Origin: a bacterium UBP14_UBA6098
GTDB taxonomy: Bacteria; UBP14; UBA6098
Reading direction: 5' to 3'
NCBI GenBank assembly: GCA_002428525.1
Contig: DIWU01000006.1
Span: forward strand, 44,523-51,172
DNA length: 6,650 bases
Below are positions 1 through 6,100 of this stretch, piece by piece (position 1 is the first letter of the stretch; every line of letters starts with the position of its first letter). The notes under the pieces were generated by a model, which did not search any database, was not told where the DNA came from, and saw nothing but the letters and a program-made list of their open reading frames with translations. Both the position numbers and the translations under genes were made by a program.

Positions 1-832
1 GGGCGCCGGTAGCACCGGTAGCTCCGGTCGGGCCGGTAGCACCTGTTGCTCCGGTCGGGCCGGTCGGGCCTGTCGGGCCGGTCGGGCCCTCATAGTCCCG
101 CCAGCCGGTGGTGGCGTAGATATAGGCCCTGCCGGCGGTCGTGTTGTAATAAACCTCGCCGAGGCGCGGCGAACCCGGCGCCGCCGCAAAGTTCTGGATC
201 CGGCCCGAGGTGGCATTGTCCGCGATATAGCCGTCCTGAATCTCGTCGCCCTGCCATGTCCCATCGGTGACTGTGCCGTCGAGGTCGAGATTGCCGGTGA
301 CGCGGAGATTGTCGTCGATTGTCACATCGCCGCCGGTGTTGACTATCGAGGTGCCGCCGGTCGAGTTGCCCTCAGAGAGAACCTCGGCGAGCGTTTGATC
401 ACTGCCGCCGCCGCCGAGTTCCAAATTCACCAAGACCTTAGTCCTCGTGCCCGCAAAGGCCGACCGCAACGCGATTCCTACTATGAAGCCGTCGGGATCG
501 GCGGAAAGCGGCTGAACCCCGCCGCCGCTCGAGGGAACAAGCTTGTCGCCGGCGACGACATCGTTGCCGACGGGCACATTGTCAATCACTCCGGACGGCA
601 TAAGCAGGTAATATCTGACACCGGCCACTTCCTCATAGTTCGCGATTACACCGGCCGGCACCTGCCCCTCACCGCAAGCGCTTATAATATCTTCGCCCGA
701 AATCCGCACGATTGTCCCGATATTCAATCCTACGATTCCGCCGACCGGAAACTTGATGAACTCGGTGGCTTCGGCCGAAAAGTTTAGGACAACGACTAAT
801 ATTATGATGAAAAGACCTATCTGATTTCTCAT
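1..832 (-). CDS. Secreted collagen-like protein, paralogue of the 1445-3049 gene (3' end beyond window)
   Basis: A frame open from ATG (832-830) to the left edge encodes 277 visible residues. Residues 1-22 form a signal peptide: a hydrophobic core rich in I/L/V and a likely cleavage after AEA, before TEF. Residues 23 to about 140 resemble the small beta-rich DUF2190/capsid-cement type domain (pattern AGDKLVPS, then FIVGIAL, then LVNLEL); this is inference. Residues 145-247 carry tail-fibre-like motifs (QTLAEVL, GTWQGDEIQDGYIADNATS, LGEVYYNTTAGRAYIY). Gly-X-Y triplets start at residue 249: four GPT, then mixed GAT/GPT, running off the edge after nine complete triplets. Residues from 95 on are almost identical to the paralogue, while residues 1-94 are clearly divergent. 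The start is preceded by a run of seven G's rather than a good AGGAG site. Function is unknown; an extracellular fibre subunit is the best inference. Confidence 0.92.
   Translation of the reverse strand, partial: MRNQIGLFIIILVVVLNFSAEATEFIKFPVGGIVGLNIGTIVRISGEDIISACGEGQVPAGVIANYEEVAGVRYYLLMPSGVIDNVPVGNDVVAGDKLVPSSGGGVQPLSADPDGFIVGIALRSAFAGTRTKVLVNLELGGGGSDQTLAEVLSEGNSTGGTSIVNTGGDVTIDDNLRVTGNLDLDGTVTDGTWQGDEIQDGYIADNATSGRIQNFAAAPGSPRLGEVYYNTTAGRAYIYATTGWRDYEGPTGPTGPTGPTGATGATGPTGATGATGA
2..88 (-). repeat. Collagen-like Gly-X-Y tract of gene C (partial)
   Basis: Nine complete 9-bp triplets are visible, reading GPT four times, then GAT GAT GPT GAT GAT, with a further G-A starting at the edge. 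Glycine is at every first position and threonine at every visible third position. The triplet order differs at once from the tract of the paralogous gene, although the flanking sequence is about 95% identical. This is expected if the triplet array changes faster than its surroundings. Confidence 0.93.
89..550 (-). repeat. Copy 1 of a ~460-bp duplicated module (partner 2309-2770)
   Basis: This segment aligns without gaps to 2309-2770 at a constant offset of 2220 bp. By eye I count about 25 mismatches in 460 positions (about 95% identity) and only six amino acid changes in about 155 residues. Beyond position 550, identity drops sharply to about 63% while the offset stays the same. The module encodes the end of the cement-like domain and the tail-fibre-like linker up to the collagen tract. 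Confidence 0.93.
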
Positions 833-846
833 CTCTGCCCCCCCAT
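829..846 (-). promoter_or_regulatory. G-rich leader of gene C with a 7-G run and an overlapping mini-ORF
   Basis: Just upstream of the gene C start, the minus strand has seven consecutive G's (838-844), then CAGAG and ATG. There is no AGGAG; the G run is the only candidate ribosome-binding element. Another ATG (846-844) opens a five-codon frame that ends in a TGA overlapping the gene C start (ATGA). Whether it is translated is unknown. Confidence 0.35.
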
Positions 847-980
847 AAAGCCTTCATTTAACGCTAAGCCCCGCATAGGTTTTCGCCAAAATTCGATCGT
901 GCGTGTCCGCGATCCTTTATTTTTTATATTGAAACCTTGATTCAATACCGACCATTTCCTCGATTAAGCATTCAAAAGCC
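833..980 (-). other. Intergenic region between genes D and C
   Basis: This 148-bp spacer is AT-rich around 911-945. It has a short inverted repeat, TTGAA (929-933) and TTCAA (941-945), with a 7-base loop, too weak to call a terminator or an operator. No intrinsic terminator (stable hairpin plus T run) follows gene D on the minus strand. A minus-strand TTGAAT near 940-945 is followed by an AT-rich stretch with TATAAA, but the spacing of about 11 bases is wrong for a standard promoter. It could hold an internal promoter for gene C, but I cannot assign one. Confidence 0.5.
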
Positions 981-1430
981 CTAGTTATCGGAATCACCGC
1001 TCGAGCTGGTCGCAGTCGAGACAGGTTGCCGATCTCCCCCGACAGTCTCCGCTCGATCTATCATATCGTCGCGCCGCATAGAATCTCTCCGGACATTTGC
1101 GAAGACAATATAATCGAATTCGATGTTCGATTTACCATGGCCTATTTCTTTTACAGAAAAGGACTTAGCGGTTTTATTGAACACGAAAAGCCCCGCGGTT
1201 TCGCCTAAGGGCGTGATTTGAACGAAGTATTCTTCGGGGAGATCCTCGACCGCTATTTCGCAAAGGCCGTCGATAATTCGCGCTGTTCCACCGGCGATAA
1301 TGATGGTCTTACTCACCGTAATCTCTGTATTCCTCGGGTTCGTGTTTTGTGCCGTTTCATAGCCGGGCAAGGCATTACTCTGACCAAGAACACAGATCGA
1401 AATTAATAGCGATATTATTAAGTATTTCAT
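981..1430 (-). CDS. Small secreted protein with a stand-alone fibre-associated domain
   Basis: The 149-residue product starts with a signal peptide (residues 1 to about 21; hydrophobic LIISLLISICVL core; likely cleavage after SNA). ISIC lacks the small residue before Cys needed for a lipobox. Residues 35-115 form one compact domain. Its pattern (G-x-ARI-x-DG near 48-56, YFVQITPLGE at 68-77, GLFVFNKT, SFSVKEIG, G-x-SNIEFDY-x-V-x-A) resembles a module I know from memory in large bacterial fibre-like and collagen-like proteins, where it follows repeats. I cannot name a formal family. The last 30 or so residues are hydrophilic, rich in Asp, Arg and Ser, and probably disordered. The start is supported by AGGAG five bases upstream. 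It lies 14 bp after gene B, so the two are probably co-transcribed; an accessory or capping role for the fibre is inference. Confidence 0.86.
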   Translation of the reverse strand: MKYLIISLLISICVLGQSNALPGYETAQNTNPRNTEITVSKTIIIAGGTARIIDGLCEIAVEDLPEEYFVQITPLGETAGLFVFNKTAKSFSVKEIGHGKSNIEFDYIVFANVRRDSMRRDDMIDRAETVGGDRQPVSTATSSSGDSDN

Positions 1431-1435
1431 TTTAT

Positions 1436-1441
1436 CTCCTC
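1436..1441 (-). promoter_or_regulatory. Ribosome binding site of gene D in the B-D junction
   Basis: On the minus strand, GAGGAG lies five bases before the gene D ATG. It sits in the 14-bp gap directly after the TAG of gene B. Ribosomes finishing B would uncover or occupy this site, which suggests coupled translation of B and D. Confidence 0.7.
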
Positions 1442-1444
1442 ATC

Positions 1445-3049
1445 CTAACGCTTAATCTCGACAACATTAAGGGCTGAACCATACCAAGTGTTTATTGTTA
1501 CTGCAGTCGAGTATTGTAACACATAGGTATGACTTCCCGCCGAGGGTTCATCTATCCATGTTAAAGAAACGTTTCTATCTGTAGCTATTAAATATTCCCC
1601 CCAATAATCGTCCCAATCGTAATCTCCCATCGTGACTGACGAAAGACAATTCAGCGGCGAACCGTCTCGGGTAATCCTTATCGCGAAATAACCATACGTC
1701 CCCGAATTATTCAGAACAGAAACGTAAGCATTGATCAAGACAGCGCTATTGTTTGTTCCTGTTCCATGTGTTGTTATTGTCACACTGCGGAGGTCCGCCC
1801 ATGAGAGTGAATAGTCAAGGGAACTTTGGCTCCAAGCCATCTCTTGATTGTAGAAATCGCCGTTGAGCTTGAGGGCCGTCCCGCCGGCGCTTGCAACATC
1901 GAGCTTTGCGGCGGGGCTTGCCCCTACTCCGATTCCGACATTGCCCTCGTTGTTGAATATATTATTGCTGTTTGTCACCCATGAAGAGCCGTTCCAATAG
2001 GTTGTGTTCCCGGCGGCTGAACCGCTTGAGAGAAGCCCTGTCGGGCCGGTCGGGCCGGTAGCTCCTGTTGCTCCAGTTGCGCCTGTTGCGCCGGTTGGGC
2101 CGGTGGGGCCGGTGGCGCCGGTAGCTCCTGTTGCTCCAGTTGCGCCGGTCGGGCCGGTCGGGCCGGTGGCTCCTGTTGCTCCGGTCGGGCCTGTCGGGCC
2201 GGTGGGGCCGGTGGCGCCGGTAGCTCCGGTTGCTCCAGTTGCGCCGGTCGGGCCGGTGGGGCCGGTTGCTCCTGTTGCGCCTGTTGCTCCGGTCGGGCCG
2301 GTGGGGCCCTCATAGTCCCGCCAGCCGGTGGAGGCGTAGATATAGGCCCTGCCGGCGGTCGTGTTGTAATAAACCTCGCCTAAACGCGGCGAGCCCGGCG
2401 CCGCCGCAAAGTTCTGGATTCGGCCCGAGGTGGCATTGTCCGCGATATAGCCATCCTGAATCTCGTCGCCCTGCCATGTCCCATCGATGACTGTGCCGTC
2501 GAGGTCGAGATTGCCGGTCACCCGAAGGTTGTCGTCGATTGTCACATCGCCGCCGGTGTTGACTATCGAGGTGCCGCCGGTCGAGTTGCCCGCGGAGAGA
2601 ACCTCGGCGAGCGTTTGATCGCCGCCGCCGCCGCCGAGTTCTAAATTCACCAATATCTTAGTCCTCGTGCCCGCAAAGGCCGATCTCAAGGCGATTCCTA
2701 CTATGAAGCCGTCGGGATCGGCGGAAAGGGGCTGAACCCCGCCGCCGCCCGAGGGGACAAGCTTGTCGCCGGCTGTAACATCGGAGCCGACGAGGACATT
2801 GTCCGCAATCCCCGATGTGCCGATAAGATAGTATCTCGTCCCGAGCATCTCTTCATAGCCCATAATTATACCGGCCGGAACCTGTCCGACACCGCAAGCA
2901 CCGACCGCGTCGTCACCGGTTACACGCACGACTGTCCCGATATTCAGGCCTGCCGTGCCGCCGACCGGATGTTTGATAACATCGGTGGCCATAGCCGAAA
3001 AAACTGTCATTAAAGCAATCATCGCTAAAACAATCGATCTTTTTCCCAT
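1445..3049 (-). CDS. Secreted collagen-like protein with tail-fibre-type modules
   Basis: The 534-residue product is best started at ATG 3049. A GTG in frame at 3055 touches the Shine-Dalgarno sequence, whereas the ATG sits six bases after GAGGAAGG (3056-3063). Order of parts: signal peptide, residues 1-21 (cleavage after AMA); beta-rich DUF2190/cement-like domain, about 22-140 (inference); fibre linker with QTLAEVL, GTWQGDEIQDGYIADNATS and LGEVYYNTTAGRAYIY, 145-247; 30 Gly-X-Y triplets, 248-337; a segment with TTYWNGSSWV and NVGIGVGASPAAKLDV, about 345-390; and a C-terminal beta-rich domain ending LNVVEIKR, about 400-534. The C-terminal domain has a SAGSHTYVLQY strand reminiscent of jelly-roll trimerisation heads (C1q/TNF-like), but I cannot confirm the family. 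There is no S74 domain. GC falls from about 62% (2401-2760 sample) to about 44% over 1441-1800, hinting that the C-terminal domain has a separate history. An extracellular trimeric fibre is the best inference. Confidence 0.93.
   Translation of the reverse strand: MGKRSIVLAMIALMTVFSAMATDVIKHPVGGTAGLNIGTVVRVTGDDAVGACGVGQVPAGIIMGYEEMLGTRYYLIGTSGIADNVLVGSDVTAGDKLVPSGGGGVQPLSADPDGFIVGIALRSAFAGTRTKILVNLELGGGGGDQTLAEVLSAGNSTGGTSIVNTGGDVTIDDNLRVTGNLDLDGTVIDGTWQGDEIQDGYIADNATSGRIQNFAAAPGSPRLGEVYYNTTAGRAYIYASTGWRDYEGPTGPTGATGATGATGPTGPTGATGATGATGATGPTGPTGPTGATGATGPTGPTGATGATGATGATGPTGPTGATGATGATGATGPTGPTGLLSSGSAAGNTTYWNGSSWVTNSNNIFNNEGNVGIGVGASPAAKLDVASAGGTALKLNGDFYNQEMAWSQSSLDYSLSWADLRSVTITTHGTGTNNSAVLINAYVSVLNNSGTYGYFAIRITRDGSPLNCLSSVTMGDYDWDDYWGEYLIATDRNVSLTWIDEPSAGSHTYVLQYSTAVTINTWYGSALNVVEIKR
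2039..2308 (-). repeat. Collagen-like tract of gene B, 30 Gly-X-Y triplets
   Basis: There are thirty uninterrupted 9-bp triplets: 13 GPT and 17 GAT. Threonine occupies every Y position and no charged residue occurs. A higher-order unit of GPT GPT followed by four GAT (54 bp) appears three times, with shorter variants between. Synonymous codons vary (GGA/GGC, GCA/GCC/GCT, ACA/ACC), so the DNA repeat is imperfect although the protein repeat is exact. Confidence 0.97.
2309..2770 (-). repeat. Copy 2 of the ~460-bp duplicated module (partner 89-550)
   Basis: It aligns without gaps to 89-550 (offset 2220 bp), at about 95% nucleotide identity by eye count. It ends at the gene B collagen tract on one side and at the codons for AGDKLVPS on the other, where identity between the two genes drops abruptly. 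Confidence 0.93.
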
Positions 3050-3055
3050 TTCCAC

Positions 3056-3063
3056 CCTTCCTC
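3056..3063 (-). promoter_or_regulatory. Ribosome binding site of gene B
   Basis: GAGGAAGG on the minus strand lies six bases before ATG 3049 and directly abuts the in-frame GTG at 3055. The spacing favours the ATG as the true start. Confidence 0.7.
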
Positions 3064-3129
3064 AAATCAGGCATATGAATACTAAACTTAGAATCCAGAC
3101 CTTTTAATCGATAAGGTTACCTCGAAAAA
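3056..3129 (-). other. Short gap between genes A and B without a clear terminator
   Basis: A 5-bp inverted repeat (ACCTT / AAGGT, 3099-3117) lies after the gene A stop, but it has a weak stem and no following T run on the minus strand. I see no convincing promoter either. Read-through from A into B is the simplest reading. Confidence 0.45.
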
Positions 3130-6100
3130 TTATCTATTCTCAAGCGCTTCGATGCGCTTCATTAACTCGCCTATCAGCTTATTCTGAGATTCGATCATCT
3201 CCTGCTGTTCTTGCACGGCCTTCACAAGCGGGACAACGAATTCTGCGTAGCGAAGGCCATAACGGTCGTTCTGAGTGTCGAGTGGTTTGTCCAATCCGCC
3301 GAAGGGGATGCCCAACTTGTTCATCGCCGCTTCAACCTCCTGCGCAATAAAACCGGTTCGCACGGTTCGATCGGAGTCATCGTCCTTGAAGACATAACTC
3401 ACCGGGCGAAGCTCGGCGATAAAGTCCAAGCCTCCCTCGTAGCCTTGGATATCAGTTTTGTATCTGCCGTCTGAAAGCGTTGACCAGCTGACATAACCAC
3501 CGATAGAGGATGGCCTGTATGGGCTATCCAAAGAACCGATGCGAATTTGGTTCGATGCGGTTGTTGTGGCCATCGCGCCGATTGCTGTAGTGTAGGAATA
3601 AGCGCTACTATTGGGGCCTGCGGTGTTGCCGACGGCGGTGTTGTAGTTTCCGGTTTGGTTGATATTGAGCGCCGCGCCGCCGCAGGCTGTGTTATATTGT
3701 CCAGTTGTGTTAGCCATTAGCGCCTGATAACCCACTGCCGTATTTTCGCCCGAGGTGGCCGCAGATAAGGCCTGATATCCTATCGCGGTGCATTTTGAGC
3801 TTGCGGAAGCTGATTGTAGTGAGTAATAACCCACAGCAGTATTGCCCCATCCGCTCAAAAGGGTTTGCATTGATCTATAGCCAACGGCGGTATTATAAAA
3901 CCCCTGCGGCGCGGAGCCCGGGGGATTTAAACTTTCCAAAGCCTGATAACCGAATGCGGAGTTATAAACTCCGATTTGATTCGCGTATAGGGCGTTATAA
4001 CCAACAGCAGTGTTCGCATGGCCGGAAGTGTTTGAATACATCGCATGATCGCCGACGGCAGTGTTATACTGACCTGTGTTATTGCCGGGGGTTGTGCTTC
4101 CGTGAAGAGCCTCGTAGCCAATTGCAGTGTTGTATGTTGACCTTTCGGTAGTTCTGTCGTCGGCGTTATACATGGCCTTGTAGCCCACGGCTGTGCTACG
4201 GGAGTTTGCCTGATTCGCCCATAGGGCTAAATCACCGACAGCGGTGTTATATGAACCGGAGGTATTCAGCCCGAGTGCGGATCTTCCCGTCGCGACATTC
4301 GCGCCGCCGGTTAGATTGCTGGACAATGCCGAATAGCCAATCGCGGTGTTATTGCTCCCCGAAGATGTGTTATTCATCACAGATGTGCCTACGCCTGTAT
4401 TTCCGGTGCCGTTGGAAATACTTCTCATTGCCTGATACCCGATGCCTGTATTCATCCCCAAACCTGTCGAGGTGAGATTCCCCGCAGAGGTGCCGACATA
4501 CAAACTCGCAGTTCCGTAGCTGTGGAGCAATGTGTATGTATCGGCATAGATGATTCCGGTGGTCGCGGTTGTGACCGGCAGACGGAAATTGCCGGTGATC
4601 TCGAGCTGTTGATTGGGGCTGTAAGTCCCAATGCCGACCCTCACCGAAGTGTATGAAGAGGTGTTCGCGAAGGTAATATCGGTGGCGCTTGTGCCCTTAG
4701 TGATATATGAATTTTGACTGCTATTTCCGGGATAGAATGCGCCGTTCGATGCGCTGGCGGGATCGGGGTTGAAACGGCCGTAAACAACTCCAGTGCCGCC
4801 GGTAATTCCTAAAACGTATGTGTCCAATTTGCTTCGGAGTATAACTCCCCATCCCGAACCAAGTTCGTTATCTGCCGAACCCGCTTGAAGGCCTATTCCA
4901 ACCTCGGAGCCGGATGTAGCATCGGTATTTGTTGCCATAATTTGCGGACGGAATCCCGAACTCCAAGCGCCTTGTCCGGTGGAAGTGTTGCGGATTGTCA
5001 ATGGGGCGGTTAAATCGTAGGTCCCGATTCCGATTTTTGTCGATACGTAGAAATCCCCCTCGAACACGCCCGACCAGAAACCGCTTGGCAAGGATGTTCC
5101 GAAGATTGCGTTGCGAGACCTAATCCCGTAATTCGTTGTTCCACCGGTGGCGAGGACATCGAGGCCGATATTTGTGGAACTCGAGCCGGTCCATGTCCCC
5201 GAGGATTCGACAAACAGGCCGGTTTTTCCGATCGAGCCGGTCGATGAGGTGCTTGTCGTTTGAAGGATGTTCCCAGTAACATCGGAGGTAACCGCACCGG
5301 AGGTCAAGGTATGAAACCTCGATGTCGGGGTTATTCCGATACCGAGCCGACTGTTTGTGTTATCCCAATAAAGGTCGGCGCTTGAGGAAAGGGCGTAATC
5401 CCCGCTCCAGAACGCGACTCTCGTGGCGGTGCCGGAACCGGAGAGGCCGGCCGAGCCGCCGATCTCCTGCCAAGTGCTTCCGTTGTGGACATAAAGCTTG
5501 TCTGTCGAGCTATTCCAGAACATATTCCCATCGCCGGTGGTGAGCCCGGTTGTGGAGGTGAACGAGGGGATATGTATCACTCCGCCGTCGAAATAGCCGG
5601 AGTAGTTATTTGTTCCGCTGGAGGCGTAGGCGTAAAGGCCGTAATTTGTCGCGGCCGATCCGGTGGCGGTGAAATAGCCGCCGTAGGAGGTCGATCCACC
5701 CCATGTGCTCGCGCCGAAGATGCCGTAAGCGGCGGAACTGCTTGCCTGATAGCCGATCGCGCCGTAGGTTGCCGGCACTGTGGTCGAGCCGGAGATGTTC
5801 GTTCCGCCGAAGACCGCGGCGTGAGGGGTATAGGATGTGTTGCCGTAATGATAGCCCGCGATGCCGTAGGAATAGGTTCCATAGGTGCTGTTGTTGTATC
5901 CGAGAATCGCCCCGCTCGAGCGGCCGTAGGCCCATGATCCGCCGGAGCCGGTATATACGCCGGTCTCTGCGAAGATCGTGTTGTTTCGGCCTGAGGCGCA
6001 GGAGCCTGTGCTCGTGTTGTATGCTCTCAACAACTGCTTGCCGTCGGTGCTGTTCGCCGCCGAGATGTATTGGAGCTGGTTACGGCCGGTTCCCATTCCG

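Noticed and set aside
395..787. Plus-strand 130-residue open frame opposite gene C
   Set aside because: The minus strand encodes a signal-peptide protein here that is conserved with the paralogue at 2309-3052. The plus frame has no recognisable features.
929..945. Operator or terminator from the TTGAA/TTCAA inverted repeat
   Set aside because: It is a 5-bp AT-rich stem with no T run. Such short repeats occur often by chance in AT-rich spacers.
1360..1430. Gene D as a lipoprotein
   Set aside because: The only Cys in the signal region is in ISIC followed by VLG. The residue before Cys is Ile, not Gly, Ala or Ser, so the lipobox is not met.
2039..2308. CRISPR-like or satellite array because of regular repeats
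   Set aside because: The period is 9 bp, with no spacers, and it translates to exact Gly-X-Y triplets. It is a coding repeat.
2004..2315. Plus-strand open frame with GPVAPV repeats opposite the gene B collagen tract
   Set aside because: It is the antisense reading of the 9-bp triplet array. It has no ribosome binding site, and the true frame is fixed by the signal peptide and flanking domains on the minus strand.
3099..3117. Transcription terminator after gene A
   Set aside because: The stem is only 5 bp with a 9-base loop, and no T run follows on the minus strand.
5485..5937. Plus-strand 150-residue open frame opposite gene A
   Set aside because: GC-rich antisense shadow. The minus strand encodes clear Gly/Tyr repeats that belong to gene A.
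6094..6096. ATG at 6096 as the start of gene A
   Set aside because: The same frame runs on upstream through linker and 50 collagen triplets to the window edge, so this is an internal methionine.
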